Below are positions 9,078-18,331 of a DNA stretch of 64,000 bases, one piece after another (position 1 is the stretch's first letter; every line of letters begins with the position of its first letter). The notes beneath the pieces are model-generated. The model ran no database searches. It was not told the origin of the DNA and saw nothing but the letters and a program-made list of their open reading frames with translations. The stretch lies in the NCBI GenBank assembly GCA_001305055.1, contig BBZX01000002.1, positions 354,385-418,384 on the forward strand, read 5' to 3'. Position numbers and translations under genes: made by a program. The stretch comes from Clostridia bacterium UC5.1-1C12. Its GTDB lineage: Bacteria; Bacillota_I; Bacilli_A; Erysipelotrichales; Erysipelotrichaceae.

Positions 9078-9926
9078 ATGTTTAAAATTTTAGAAAAAAA
9101 GGCATTGAATTCAACCGTAGTGAAAATGGTGATCGAAGCGCCGCTGATTGCGAAAAAAGCGAAAGCGGGACAATTTATTATTCTTAGAAGTGATGATCAT
9201 TCGGAACGGATTCCGCTGACGATTGCGGATATTGATCAAAGCAGGGGCAGTATAACAATCATTTTCCAAATCGTCGGTGCAGCAACCTATAAATTGAATA
9301 TGCTTGAAGCGGGTGATGAACTGCATGATTTTGTAGGCCCTTTGGGACGGGCCAGTGAGATAGATGGTTTAAAAAAGGTTTGTGTGATCGGCGGCGGCGT
9401 TGGCTGCGCAATTGCTTATCCGGTTGCCAAGGCACTGCATGAACAGGGGAGTGAGGTAATTGCTGTAGCCGGCTTCAGAAATCGTGATCTAGTTATTCTT
9501 GAAGACGAATTCAATGCTGTCAGTCAGTTTTATCTTGTCAGTGATGATGGCAGTACCGGTCAGCAGGGCTTAGTTACCGATGTCTTGCGGCAGCTGCTTG
9601 ATCAGGGTGAGCAGTTTGATGAAGTCATTGCGATTGGACCATTGGTAATGATGAAATTTGTCTGTCAGCTGACCAAGGAATATAATGTTAAGACGGTTGT
9701 TTCAATGAATCCTATCATGATTGATGGAACAGGAATGTGCGGCGGCTGCCGTTTAACCGTTGGCAATGAAGTGAAATTTGCCTGTGTTGACGGACCTGAT
9801 TTTGACGGAGCACTGGTCGACTTTGATGAAGCGATTGCCCGCAGCAAAATGTATCAGCAGCAGGAGCGCCATAGGTATGAAGCAGCTTGCAATCTGTTGA
9901 ATAAGGGGGTAAGTCAGGATGCCTAA
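9078..9926 (+). CDS. nfnA: NfnA-like ferredoxin:NADP+ oxidoreductase small subunit (PyrK/SudB family)
   Basis: A 282-residue FAD/[2Fe-2S] protein related to the PyrK electron-transfer subunit of dihydroorotate dehydrogenase. ERIPLTIAD is the FAD-binding RxYS/T-type segment, VIGGGVGCAIAYPVAKAL binds NAD(P), and MNPIMIDGTGMCGGCRLTVG with the later FACVDGPDFDG supplies the cluster cysteines. Next to the glutamate-synthase-like gene this is the small subunit of the electron-bifurcating NADH-dependent reduced ferredoxin:NADP+ oxidoreductase (NfnAB), which balances NADH, NADPH and ferredoxin in anaerobes. AAAGGAG lies 8 bases before the ATG at 9078. The stop overlaps the next start by 8 bases (ATGCCTAA), implying translational coupling. 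Confidence 0.88.
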   Translation: MFKILEKKALNSTVVKMVIEAPLIAKKAKAGQFIILRSDDHSERIPLTIADIDQSRGSITIIFQIVGAATYKLNMLEAGDELHDFVGPLGRASEIDGLKKVCVIGGGVGCAIAYPVAKALHEQGSEVIAVAGFRNRDLVILEDEFNAVSQFYLVSDDGSTGQQGLVTDVLRQLLDQGEQFDEVIAIGPLVMMKFVCQLTKEYNVKTVVSMNPIMIDGTGMCGGCRLTVGNEVKFACVDGPDFDGALVDFDEAIARSKMYQQQERHRYEAACNLLNKGVSQDA

Positions 9927-11306
9927 TATGAGTTTAAAGAAAGTGGCGATGCCGCTGCAGGATGGAGAGGTGCGCCGGAATAATTTTGATGAGGTAGCTC
10001 TTGGGTATACGAAGGAAATGGCGATGGAGGAAGCTGACCGCTGTCTGAATTGCAAGCATTCACCATGTATCAGCGGCTGTCCGGTTGCCGTAAATATCCC
10101 GGCTTTCATCAATGAGGTCAAGCAGGGGAATTTTGAAACAGCTTATAAAATCATTCGGGAAACCAGTTCGCTGCCGGCGGTGTGCGGCCGTGTCTGCCCG
10201 CAGGAGAGTCAGTGTGAAAAACACTGTGTGCGCGGTATCAAAGGCGAGGCTGTTGGCATCGGCCGGCTGGAACGTTTTGTGGCTGACTGGGCCAGGGAGA
10301 ATCTGAATGAATACAATCAGTGTACGGTTTCAAATCATCATAAGGTGGCTGTCATCGGCGGCGGCCCGGCAGGCCTTACCTGTGCCGGTGATCTTGCGAA
10401 AAAAGGCTATGAGGTTACCGTTTATGAAGCACTGCATGTTGCCGGCGGCGTATTAGTTTATGGTATTCCTGAATTCCGTCTGCCTAAGGCTATTGTTAAT
10501 TATGAAATTGAAGGTTTAAAACAAGTAGGTGTTAAAATTGAAACAAATATGGTCATCGGTAAGGTATTAACGATCGATGAATTATTTGAAGCTGGCTATG
10601 AGGCTGTCTTTATCGGTTCCGGTGCTGGTTTGCCTAACTTTATGAATATTCCCGGTGAAAATTTAAAGGGTGTATATTCCGCCAATGAATTTTTAACCCG
10701 TGTTAATCTGATGAAGGCTTATCAGCCTGATAGTGAGACACCGATTCAGCATGCGCGAAGGTGTGTGGTAGTCGGCGGCGGCAATGTGGCTATGGATGCG
10801 GCACGCTGCGCAAAACGATTAGGCGTAGAAAACGTAACTATTGTATATCGGCGGTCAATGGAAGAACTTCCGGCACGCGTGAAGAGGTTGAACATGCGCA
10901 GGAGGAAGGCATTGAGTTCCAACTGCTGTGTAATCCGGTTCGTGTGCACAGCGATGAATACGGCACTGTGAGCGGCGTGGAATGTATCCGAATGGAATTA
11001 GGCGATGCGGACAGTTCAGGAAGACGGCGCCCGGTAGAAATCAAGGACAGCAATTTCATTATTGAAGCAGATTGTATGATTATGGCTATCGGCACAAGTC
11101 CGAATCCATTGCTGAGAAGCACAACAGAGCATCTTGAGGCAAATAAAAGGGGTTGCCTTATCGTTGATGAAGAAAGCATGACAACCCGTGAAAATGTTTA
11201 TGCCGGCGGAGACGCGGTCACGGGGGCGGCCACTGTTATTCTGGCTATGGGTGCCGGTAAAAAGGCTGCGGAAGCCATTGATAAAAAGATAAAGGGAAAC
11301 GCTTAG
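9919..11306 (+). CDS. nfnB: NfnB / NADPH-dependent glutamate synthase-like subunit (frameshifted near 10877)
   Basis: A 462-residue iron-sulfur flavoprotein. The N-terminal ferredoxin-like domain has CLNCKHSPCISGCPV and CGRVCPQESQCEKHC. The first FAD site is VAVIGGGPAGLTCAGDLAKKG and the NADPH site is VVGGGNVAMDAARCAKRLG. MAIGTSPNPLL and ENVYAGGDAVTGAATVILAMGAG close the FAD domain. With PyrK-like NfnA upstream it forms NfnAB; a GltB large subunit is absent, which argues against a true glutamate synthase. One C seems lost at about 10877: restoring it makes ELPARREEVEHAQEEGIEF read through. Without correction the frame stops at 10971 and resumes in the overlapping second frame. Confidence 0.88.
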
Positions 11307-11319
11307 CATTTCCCTTTTT
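11291..11319 (+). terminator. Intrinsic terminator of nfnAB
   Basis: AAAGGGAAA (11291-11299) pairs with TTTCCCTTT (11309-11317), followed by TT. The left arm lies inside the final codons of nfnB. Confidence 0.7.
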
Positions 11320-11395
11320 ACGTTATGTGAACTTGCGTAATTTATACAAAATGTGATATACTGATCGTGGGATTAATAAATTTATTCCCAATCTG

Positions 11396-11728
11396 CTATT
11401 TATATGACCCGCTGTGATCCTGTACAACGATTTTGTGAATAGAGGCTTCGATATCTTTTCTCGCGTTAGCGCTTACAGATTTGGGTAAAAGAACGATAGA
11501 GTTTTTATCATGAATATACATATCTTCAGTAAGACCCATCATATAATCGATACTGACATTAAAAAATTTAGCCAGCATGATTTTAATATCATCTGAGGGC
11601 ATATTTTTACCTCTTTCATAGTTACAGACAGCGTAATAGGTAACATTCAAAGTCAGGGCTAACTCTGATTGAGTGATGCCTTTGCTTTTTCTAAGTTCCC
11701 TGAGTCTTTTTCCAAAAATTTCCTTCAT
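11396..11728 (-). CDS. XRE-family helix-turn-helix regulator
   Basis: A 110-residue protein with an N-terminal Cro/CI helix-turn-helix at about residues 4-60: LRELRKSKGITQSELALTLN, then YAVCNYERGKNMPSDDIKIM and KFFNVSIDYMMG. The C-terminal 40 residues are a short basic tail of unknown role. I chose the ATG at 11728 (MKEIFGKRL) over the upstream ATG at 11776, because the helix-turn-helix normally begins a few residues from the start; the ribosome site GGGTG is weak. It is a single gene of the small SinR/HTH_3 type, probably autoregulated. Target unknown. Confidence 0.82.
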   Translation of the reverse strand: MKEIFGKRLRELRKSKGITQSELALTLNVTYYAVCNYERGKNMPSDDIKIMLAKFFNVSIDYMMGLTEDMYIHDKNSIVLLPKSVSANARKDIEASIHKIVVQDHSGSYK

Positions 11729-11895
11729 GCAATCACCCGACCCTTTATGTATAATTATATTGATTAAGCAATTCAATCAGTTTTAACTACAAGTAATGCT
11801 CATATTAATAGAGGCTTAATGAATGTTCTGCTCATATTTGCTTGCGTTAACCTGTCAAGAATTGTAAAATTATCAATATAAGGAGTAAGGTAAAC

Positions 11896-12105
11896 ATGGG
11901 CAAGGGAATCAGTGAGCTGGAATATTGGGGTGTCCATTATTTCCATGAGCTTTACGTAGAGCTGTATAATGCCGAAATGAATAGTGATGCGATGAAGCAG
12001 CATCTCATTAATCGCTGGGGTGCGCAGATCGTTGAGGAATACTGGCAGTTATATCAGCAAAAGATTCATACAGCATTCAACAGAATGAATGAAATAGGGG
12101 TTTAA
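11896..12105 (+). CDS. Small hypothetical protein
   Basis: A 69-residue soluble protein with AAGGAG upstream of the ATG at 11896 and its own bidirectional terminator directly after the stop. It is rich in aromatic and acidic residues (LEYWGVHYFHELYVELYNAEM) and predicted mostly helical. I recognise no family. It is divergent from the XRE regulator, which might control it. The ribosome site and the terminator support a real gene. Confidence 0.5.
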   Translation: MGKGISELEYWGVHYFHELYVELYNAEMNSDAMKQHLINRWGAQIVEEYWQLYQQKIHTAFNRMNEIGV

Positions 12106-12112
12106 GAGTAAA

Positions 12113-12136
12113 AACAAAGCAGAGGCTTTGTTTTTT
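12113..12136. terminator. Bidirectional terminator between convergent genes
   Basis: AACAAAGC (12113-12120), loop AGAG, GCTTTGTT (12125-12132) followed by TTTT. The opposite strand also ends in a T run, so it serves both the small plus-strand gene and the leftward transglutaminase gene. Confidence 0.8.
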
Positions 12137-13136
12137 AGTTTGTGAGACAAAATGTCTGTTGGTTTTTCATCAGCCATTGATCCAACAGCTGATGTTTAAA
12201 TGTAAGCCGCAGCTGAACCATTTGGCCTTTAAGCATCATCGCTGCATCAGAGGCTTTTGGAACAGCTGAAAGATAACTGATATCTGCCGCATTAACCAAC
12301 ATTGCGGACATGTCCATACAAAAAGGTTCACCGGCATAAAAGACATCGATGATATCAATACTACTTTGCCTGCTGAACATGTCAAACAATTCTTCTTTCC
12401 TGCGGATTACCGTAGTTTCTTTTTCAAGATCTGTATAGCTTTGCCATTCATGCAGCCGCAGGGAATGTGCGAAGTCATCTGTTTGGTAATCATCAGGGAG
12501 ATTATTCATCATAAAATAAGTATCTGGGTCATGGAATGCATCGGCCATAGTAACGTCAAAGAACAGCCATTGATTTAGATAAAGCGCATTCCATGAATGC
12601 GGCTGGGTCCGCCACGTTCCAGTGACAATCATGCTGTCATAGCCAAGCGAGCGGGTCAGCCAGTAAAAGCAGGCTGCATAATTGAAACAGCTGCCATAAT
12701 GGTCAAGGAGAATGGGCGCAGCCTCCCAAAGCCGGCGCTGAATGCCGATCTTTTCGCTGTCAGTTTCATAATCACCCCAGCGTGTCTGATCTGTTATATG
12801 CTGTTTATAAAAAGCATGTTCCATCAGCCATGTCTGAATGGTCCTTAGCTGATCCTGCTCAGAGAGGGTTGGATCATAAATTGAATCAAGAATATCGGCA
12901 ACAAGATGATCCAATGTTTTATAGCCGCTCAGCAGTAATGGATACTGCAGGGTGCGCTGCCAGCGGCCTTGCTGATCAAACCATTCATAGTGATCGTCCG
13001 ATTTAACGATTCCTTTGGTTATACTGCCGTTATCATTCAGTAAATACCAATCCTCATCTAAGGCTTTCCATTCTGCTGCTTTAATCGGCTGCATATTTAT
13101 AAAAAGAATGCTGAGACATAAAATTAGTTTTTTCAT
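12135..13136 (-). CDS. Secreted transglutaminase-like cysteine protease/amidase
   Basis: A 333-residue exported protein. Residues 1-20 are a Sec signal peptide ending ...PIKA-A. Residues about 22-62 form a short aromatic segment (DEDWYLLNDNGSITKGIV, DDHYEWFDQQGRW) resembling cell-wall-binding repeats. The transglutaminase core has the triad C150 (YGSCFNYA), H180 (PHSWNALYL) and D194 (FFDVTMAD). In bacteria such proteins are usually peptidases or peptidoglycan crosslink enzymes, not true transglutaminases. The start has AGGAGGAAT upstream. It is alone, convergent with the small gene. Substrate unknown. Confidence 0.8.
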   Translation of the reverse strand: MKKLILCLSILFINMQPIKAAEWKALDEDWYLLNDNGSITKGIVKSDDHYEWFDQQGRWQRTLQYPLLLSGYKTLDHLVADILDSIYDPTLSEQDQLRTIQTWLMEHAFYKQHITDQTRWGDYETDSEKIGIQRRLWEAAPILLDHYGSCFNYAACFYWLTRSLGYDSMIVTGTWRTQPHSWNALYLNQWLFFDVTMADAFHDPDTYFMMNNLPDDYQTDDFAHSLRLHEWQSYTDLEKETTVIRRKEELFDMFSRQSSIDIIDVFYAGEPFCMDMSAMLVNAADISYLSAVPKASDAAMMLKGQMVQLRLTFKHQLLDQWLMKNQQTFCLTN

Positions 13137-13243
13137 ATTCCTCCTTCCGGTCTGCTCTCTTCATACAAGCATCATAACACTTAATCGTACACTATTAATG
13201 GAAGGATATAATTTTGATAAAAGAATCTTAATCAAAATAATGC

Positions 13244-13271
13244 TTGCATTTTATCATAAATATGCTATAAT
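13244..13271 (+). promoter_or_regulatory. Promoter of tRNA-Leu
   Basis: TTGCAT (13244-13249), 16-base spacer, TATAAT (13266-13271) preceded by TGC, an extended -10. It ends 18 bases before the tRNA. Confidence 0.75.
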
Positions 13272-13289
13272 CAGATAGCAATTAAATCT

Positions 13290-13372
13290 GCGCGTGTGGC
13301 GAAATTGGCAGACGCACTAGACTTAGGATCTAGCGGGCAACCATGGGGGTTCGAGTCCCTTCACGCGCACCA
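13290..13372 (+). tRNA. tRNA-Leu (anticodon UAG)
   Basis: The acceptor arm GCGCGTG pairs with CACGCGC (13362-13368), with discriminator A and encoded CCA (13370-13372). The anticodon stem CTAGA/TCTAG encloses CTTAGGA, giving anticodon TAG at 13324-13326, which reads CUA/CUN leucine codons. A long variable arm, as expected for leucine tRNAs, precedes the T arm with GTTCGAGTC. Confidence 0.95.
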
Positions 13373-13384
13373 TCTTATAAATAC

Positions 13385-13405
13385 AACCCTGTTATCAGGG
13401 TTTTT
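13385..13405 (+). terminator. Terminator of tRNA-Leu
   Basis: AACCCTG, loop TTAT, CAGGGTT followed by TTT, directly after the tRNA. Confidence 0.8.
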
Positions 13406-13533
13406 ATTTTATTGGGCAATTATATCGTTTGAAATTTTAGTCCTATTTATTTTGCTGGCTGTTCTCAAACAGGACTATATGTATAACATTTCAATGGTAT
13501 GACAGGATAAAAATGAATTTACGAATAAAAATG

Positions 13534-13589
13534 AAGCTGATACGCATAAGGGAAAAACGATTTGACCGTGTATGTAAGTCAGCTTTTTT
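13534..13589 (+). terminator. Orphan terminator-like hairpin
   Basis: AAGCTGA (13534-13540) pairs with TCAGCTT (13579-13585), followed by TTTT. No gene precedes it except the tRNA 160 bases earlier, which already has a terminator. Apart from this hairpin I see nothing convincing between 13406 and 13600; a small RNA ending here is possible. Confidence 0.45.
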
Positions 13590-13602
13590 TGATTTAAAAA
13601 GC

Positions 13603-13659
13603 ATCTTAAGAAAATCATAAGAAACTATTAAGGGAGTATGAAAGAATTCTGCTGTAAAA
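13603..13659 (+). promoter_or_regulatory. Tandem 11-bp direct repeats and -10 of the C39/VanR-like operon
   Basis: Three head-to-tail units at exact 11-base spacing: TCTTAAGAAAA (13603-13613), TCATAAGAAAC (13614-13624) and the weaker TATTAAGGGAG (13625-13635). A -10 TAAAAT preceded by TG lies at 13654-13659. OmpR/PhoB-class regulators bind such 11-bp repeats over the -35 region, and the first two units resemble the published VanR recognition TCGTANGAAAWT. The response regulator encoded two genes downstream is the likely activator. Confidence 0.6.
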
Positions 13660-13696
13660 TAAGGTTAACTATTCATATGAACCAGGAGGACTTCAT

Positions 13697-14529
13697 ATGA
13701 AAAGAAGAGTAAAATTAAGCAGAGCCGCCCTATTAGCTGTCTTAATGATCTGTTTGTTCCAGATAAGTGAGACGGTCATAGGCTTGCTGATACAACCGGA
13801 AATAAACGACAATATGAAAGAACAAATCGCAGAACTGCCTTTTGATTATCAGAAAATATTCGATTCACTGCTTACTGAAACTAATGATCCGCGCTTGGCC
13901 GAAATGATAACGATGTATCAGAGCTATCCCATGAAATATCTCGAATTGCTTGCGAGTAATTTGGATACATTTGATTTTGTTTATAACTATCCTACGCATT
14001 TCAATACAATATCACTCAGTTTGGATGAAGCAGAGCTGACAAACGGCATTCCGGTTCTTTTTCAATGGGATGAGCGTTGGGGATATTCATTTTACGGTGA
14101 AGATATTCTTGCTTTGACTGGCTGCGGGCCGACCGTCTTATCAATGGTTCTGAGCTATTTATGTCAGGATCTCTCCATTACGCCCGCATCTGTTGCGGAT
14201 TATGCTCAAAACAACGGTTATTATATCAACGGACAAGGTACACTATGGTCGCTGTTTGAAGACTATGCCAATCTTCATGGTATAACCTGCGAATATCTGC
14301 TGATTAATGAGAAAGTTATTATGGAGAATCTCCAGGCCGGAATCCCGCTGATCGTCAGCATGCTTCCCGGTGATTTTACCAAGACCGGACACTTTATTGT
14401 CTTATGCGGAGTCAATGATGACTCAACGATACGAGTACATGACCCTAACAGTAAAACCCGGACGGAACAGCAGTGGATATAGATACATTATTGCCTCAGA
14501 TTGCAGCCGGATGGCTGTTTCACGGATAG
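13697..14529 (+). CDS. Membrane-anchored C39-like cysteine peptidase (frameshifted near 14475)
   Basis: A 277-residue protein with an N-terminal signal or anchor helix at about residues 10-33 and a C39_2-type papain-fold domain. The catalytic cysteine is C143 in TGCGPTVLSMVLSYL. The histidine lies in TKTGHFIVLCG, followed by IRVHDPNSKTR, the usual aspartate/asparagine position. One G is missing at about 14475: restoring it replaces the premature end with WDIDTLLPQIAAGWLFHG. AGGAGGA precedes the ATG. The response regulator begins 9 bases after the corrected stop, so it is in one operon with the two-component system and may act at the cell surface on what that system senses. Substrate unknown. 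Confidence 0.78.
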
Positions 14530-14538
14530 GAGAACGAT

Positions 14539-15232
14539 ATGAAGACTGAAATCGTAGTTGTCGATGATGAAAAAGAAATTGCTGAACTTGTAGGATTATA
14601 TTTGAAAAATGAAAATTATGAGGTTCATGTGTTTATTGATGCGAAAGAGGCACTTGCATACATTGAGGAACATTCTGCTGATCTAGCGATCCTTGATGTT
14701 ATGATGCCTGAAATGGATGGCATAGAGCTATGCATGAGAATTAGGAAAAGACATAAATTTCCGATTATTATGCTTACCGCAAAAGACAGTGAAATTGATA
14801 AGATCAATGGTTTAATGATCGGTGCTGATGATTATATTACGAAACCATTTACCCCGCTTGAGGTTGTTGCCCGTGTAAAAGCACAGCTTCGCCGTTATCA
14901 TGATTATGGAGAGAATATAAAAAGAAAAAGCATTCATCAGCATTGATGGTCTGTTTTTGGATCTTAAACGTCATACATGTACGTTGAATGAAAAGCCATT
15001 AAAACTGACACCGAAAGAATATGCATTGCTTCAGATACTATGTGAACATCAAGGACAGGTCATCAGTGCTGAACAGCTGTTTGAAGCTGTATGGAAAGAA
15101 GATTATCTTATCAACAGCAATAATACAGTCATGGTACATATCCGCCATCTGCGTGAGAAAATGAAGGATACTAAAGAACGGCCGAAGTACATTAAAACCG
15201 TTTGGGGAGTAGGTTATAAAATTGGCAAATAA
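14539..15232 (+). CDS. VanR-like OmpR-family response regulator (frameshifted near 14925)
   Basis: A 230-residue response regulator. The receiver domain has D9/D10, phosphoacceptor D53 (ILDVMMPEMDG), T80 and K102 (TKPF). The C-terminal OmpR/PhoB winged helix reads KLTPKEYALLQILCEHQGQ, then NTVMVHIRHLREKM and IKTVWGVGYKI. One A too many in the AAAAA run at about 14924-14929 breaks the linker; removing it gives KAFISIDGLFLDLK. The domain patterns are closest to VanR among the families I know, but no vanH/A/X-type resistance genes are here. It overlaps the kinase gene by 11 bases. It probably binds the 11-bp repeats before the operon. Confidence 0.85.
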
Positions 15233-16300
15233 AAAAATAATTAAAATAACCTTATTGCTTTTAGTTTTAGGCATCATTATTGCGGTTACCTACGACTATT
15301 TTTGGAATGGTAAGCTAGTCCTTTGGTTTTACGATAATTTTATGGTTTTTTATGAAAACGGTGCAATTGAGCCCAATTGGCTGAAATTAAAATCTGTTCT
15401 TATTTCTATTTTCCTTTTTGTTTAATCCTGCCTTATTTTTATCATTTGTACTCTATGGCAAATATACAGCCGGTAAGCAGCGCGCAGAATTCCAAAAAGT
15501 TATGCTGCAAATCATTCATGGCACAGAAACAGTTTCATTGAATTATCCCGAGTATTCAGTTATGAATTCAGAACTGCTGAAGCTGAAACTTGAAAATGAG
15601 CATCAAAAAGAACTGAAACGAAAAAGAAGCCGCCCGCAAAAACGATTTAATTACTTATCTGGCTCATGATTTAAAAACACCGTTAGCCTCTGTTATCGGT
15701 TATCTCAGTTTTCTTGATGAAGCAGGGACACTTCCCGAAGATCAGAAGGCAAAATTTACTGGCATAGCGTTAGATAAAGCCTATCGTTTGGAATCCTTGA
15801 TTGACCAATTCTTTGAGATAACCAGATTCAATCTTCAGACAATCATTATAAATAAAGAAAAAGCTGATCTGCAGCTGATGCTTCGGCAGTTAGCTGATGA
15901 ATTTTATCCGCTTGCTCAGGCACAGCATAAAACAATCAGCATCGACATCCATGATAGGGTTAGTATTTATATTGATCCTGATAAATTCGGCCGCGTGCTG
16001 AATAATATATTAAAAAATGCTTTAGCTTACAGTTATGAGAATACGGCGATCCACATCTCAGAATACATAAAAGATAACTTATTATTCATTAAAATCAGCA
16101 ATCAGGGAGATCCGATTCCTTCGCATAAACTGGATATGATTTTTGAAAAATTCTATCGTCTGGATAATTCACGCTCCAGCTTGGGGGGAGCCGGTCTTGG
16201 TTTGGCAATAGCTAAAGCGATCATGGAAGCACATCATGGTACAATATGTGCAGCCAGCGATGAAAATGCAACGATATTTACCCTTACACTGCCTTTATAA
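15222..16300 (+). CDS. VanS-like sensor histidine kinase (two frameshifts, near 15418 and 15622)
   Basis: A 358-residue membrane kinase. Two transmembrane helices lie at about residues 7-25 and 57-80, flanking a short loop. The H box is YLAHDLKTPLASVIGYL, the N box NNILKNALAYS, and the ATP lid FEKFYRLDNSRS with GGAGLGLAIAKAIMEAHHG. The first frameshift is one extra T near 15418 (corrected IFLLFNPALF) and the second one extra A near 15622 (corrected KRKEAARKNDLITYLAHD). Start is TTG at 15222, overlapping the regulator gene. It resembles VanS in the H-box region; the sensed signal is unknown. As read, it would be three fragments and inactive. Confidence 0.82.
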
Positions 16301-16359
16301 TTCTATAAGTATTGGCATTGATTCATATTTAAACGCCATACTAGCGATGAGGTGATCAT

Positions 16360-17165
16360 ATGGCAGCAGCACATAAAGGGGCTGTTTCTTTCGGACTTGT
16401 ACATATTCCGATTCAGATGTATCGTACAACACAGGATAATGATATTTCCTTCAATCAACTATGCAAGGACACCCACGAAAGGGTCAGGTATAAAAAATAT
16501 TGTCCTAATTGTGAAAAGGAATTGAAAAGTACAGATATCATCAAGGGTTATCAATATGAAAAAGATAAATACGTCATTATGAGTGAGGAAGAAATCAATG
16601 AATTGAAAGCTGAGAAGGACAGGACAATCAACATTCTGCACTTCACCAAGCTTGAGGATGTGGATGATATTTTCTATGAAAAAACTATTATGCAATCCCC
16701 GAGAAGCATGCGGAAAAGGCATATGAGTTATTGTATGAAGCGATGCGTAAATTAGGTGTGGTAGCAATAGCAAAAACGGTAATCGGTACAAAAGAGACGT
16801 TGCTTGCACTATGTCCCGAGGATGATGGGCTGCTGGTAAAAACTTTATTTTATCAGGAGGAAATAGCGCCTCTGCCTAAGGATATTCTGCATCCTAAGAT
16901 TAATAAGGCAGAGCTTGATATGGCTGAAAAACTTATCAAATCAATGACCAGCTCTTATGAACCTGACCAATACCATGATGAATTTCAGGAAAAGCTGAAA
17001 GCTGCCATTGAAGCAAAAATCAATGGTAAACAAGTAATTCAATCATCCAAGAGCAAGCAGGATCATGAAACACCGGTTGACTTGATGGAAGCACTTCAGC
17101 AATCCATTGCAGCCATGGCACCTAAGCGTAAGGTCACGGCGAAAAGAAAGAGTGCGCCTCATTAA
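16360..17165 (+). CDS. ku: Ku protein for non-homologous end joining (frameshifted near 16690)
   Basis: A 268-residue bacterial Ku homologue, which binds double-strand DNA ends as a homodimer and recruits the ligase. It begins AAAHKGAVSFGLVHIPIQMY, the signature of the Ku core, with the zinc-ribbon-like CPNCEKE. Further on come YELLYEAMRKLGVVAIAKTV and LLALCPEDDGLLVKTLFY. The tail is lysine-rich. One T is missing near 16690; with it FYEKTYYAIPEKHAEKAYE reads through. GAGGTGATCAT precedes the ATG. The stop overlaps the ligase start (TAATG), so the two are translationally coupled. Confidence 0.9.
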
Positions 17166-18097
17166 TGAACCCTTATGCTGAACATGGCATCAAGCCAATG
17201 CTGATCGGTAAGGAGCAGCCGATTTTTGATGATCCAGATTTTATTTATGAATTAAAGCTGGATGGTGTACGCTGTATTGCATATATTGAAAAGGGCAGGG
17301 TTGAACTGCGTAATAAACGTAATTTAAAGCTGAATGATAAGTTTCCTGAATTATCGCTGATAGGTCAGCAGGTAAAGCATCCATGTATTCTTGACGGCGA
17401 GCTTTACATTTATAAAGATGAACGAACTGATTTCTTTGAAATACAAAAGCGGACATTAACTTCTGACCGTTTCAAAATACAGCTGGCATCAAAAAGGCTG
17501 CCGGCTACCTTTACTGCTTTTGACGTACTTTATGACCGCGGTCAGTGCGTAATGAAAAAGCCATTGACGGAGCGTAAAAAGATACTATCGAAGCTGATCG
17601 ATGAAACAGCGAGAATCAATACCTCACGATTTATCGAAGAGCAGGGTACAGCTTTATATGAATTAACTTGTCAGAAGCAGCTGGAAGGGGTCGTAGCTAA
17701 ACGTAAGCAAAGTATCTATGCAGAGGATAAAAGAACACAAGATTGGATCAAGTGTAAAAACCTGCTTGATGATGATTATGTGATCTGCGGTTATATACCA
17801 AAAGAAAAAGGAATTGTATCTTTAATACTTGCACAGTATGAACAAGGCCAGCTTAGCTATTGCGGACATGTTACCATGGGAGTATCTTTAAACTATCTTT
17901 ATGAACATTCAAGTCAATCACATCAATGTCCCTTTGATCCTAAGCCGAAAGGAAATGATGAGGCAGTATGGATCAAGCCTTTCCTTGTAGGTACAGTTAA
18001 ATTTATGGAATATACGGAAAACGGTGGATTGCGTCAGCCGGTATTCAAGGGATTCCGTGAGGATAAGAAACCTGAGGAATGTCAGAAGAAAGGATAA
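17165..18097 (+). CDS. ligD: ATP-dependent DNA ligase, LigD ligase-domain type
   Basis: A 310-residue ligase consisting only of the nucleotidyltransferase and OB-fold domains; the polymerase and phosphoesterase domains of mycobacterial LigD are absent. The adenylated lysine is K31 in YELKLDGVR (motif I). LDGELYIY is motif III-like, LEGVVAKR motif IV and DWIKCKN motif V. The C-terminal OB fold contains the HVTMGVS and AVWIKPFLVGTVKFMEYTENG segments. It seals ends bridged by Ku, encoded immediately upstream. Intact. Separate polymerase and nuclease genes, if any, lie outside the window. Confidence 0.9.
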   Translation: MNPYAEHGIKPMLIGKEQPIFDDPDFIYELKLDGVRCIAYIEKGRVELRNKRNLKLNDKFPELSLIGQQVKHPCILDGELYIYKDERTDFFEIQKRTLTSDRFKIQLASKRLPATFTAFDVLYDRGQCVMKKPLTERKKILSKLIDETARINTSRFIEEQGTALYELTCQKQLEGVVAKRKQSIYAEDKRTQDWIKCKNLLDDDYVICGYIPKEKGIVSLILAQYEQGQLSYCGHVTMGVSLNYLYEHSSQSHQCPFDPKPKGNDEAVWIKPFLVGTVKFMEYTENGGLRQPVFKGFREDKKPEECQKKG

Positions 18098-18199
18098 AAG
18101 CAGGCTTATACTCTATGTATAGATTTCAGCTTTGATAGTCTGTTGAAAGAAGTGAACGATTAAGGATATCTGAATTAGAATGTCATCATCAAAAGTATT

Positions 18200-18229
18200 A
18201 AGCCGGCTCTAAAAGGAGAAGGCTTTTTT
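18200..18229 (+). terminator. Terminator of ku-ligD
   Basis: AAGCC (18200-18204) pairs with GGCTT (18221-18225) with an inner CTC/GAG, followed by TTTT. Confidence 0.55.
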
Positions 18230-18267
18230 GTATCGTATGATTTCCTTTTTTAATTAATTATTAAAAA

Positions 18268-18317
18268 CCATACCCAACATTTAAGAGAGTCACTCTTCTC
18301 TTGACTGTTCAGTATGG
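18268..18317 (-). terminator. Terminator of the LAL regulator gene
   Basis: CCATAC (18268-18273) pairs with GTATGG (18312-18317), with an inner AAGAGA/TCTCTT. On the minus strand the stem is followed by TTTTTAAT, as for an intrinsic terminator. Confidence 0.55.
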
Positions 18318-18331
18318 CTTGTGATGCATAT

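Noticed and set aside
9078..11306. Glutamate synthase operon
   Set aside because: There is no large GltB subunit; the PyrK-like partner points to NfnAB.
13697..16300. Vancomycin resistance cluster
   Set aside because: The regulator and kinase resemble VanR/VanS, but no D-Ala-D-Lac/D-Ser ligase, VanH or VanX is next to them. The VanY-like gene is 11 kb away and is a common housekeeping type.
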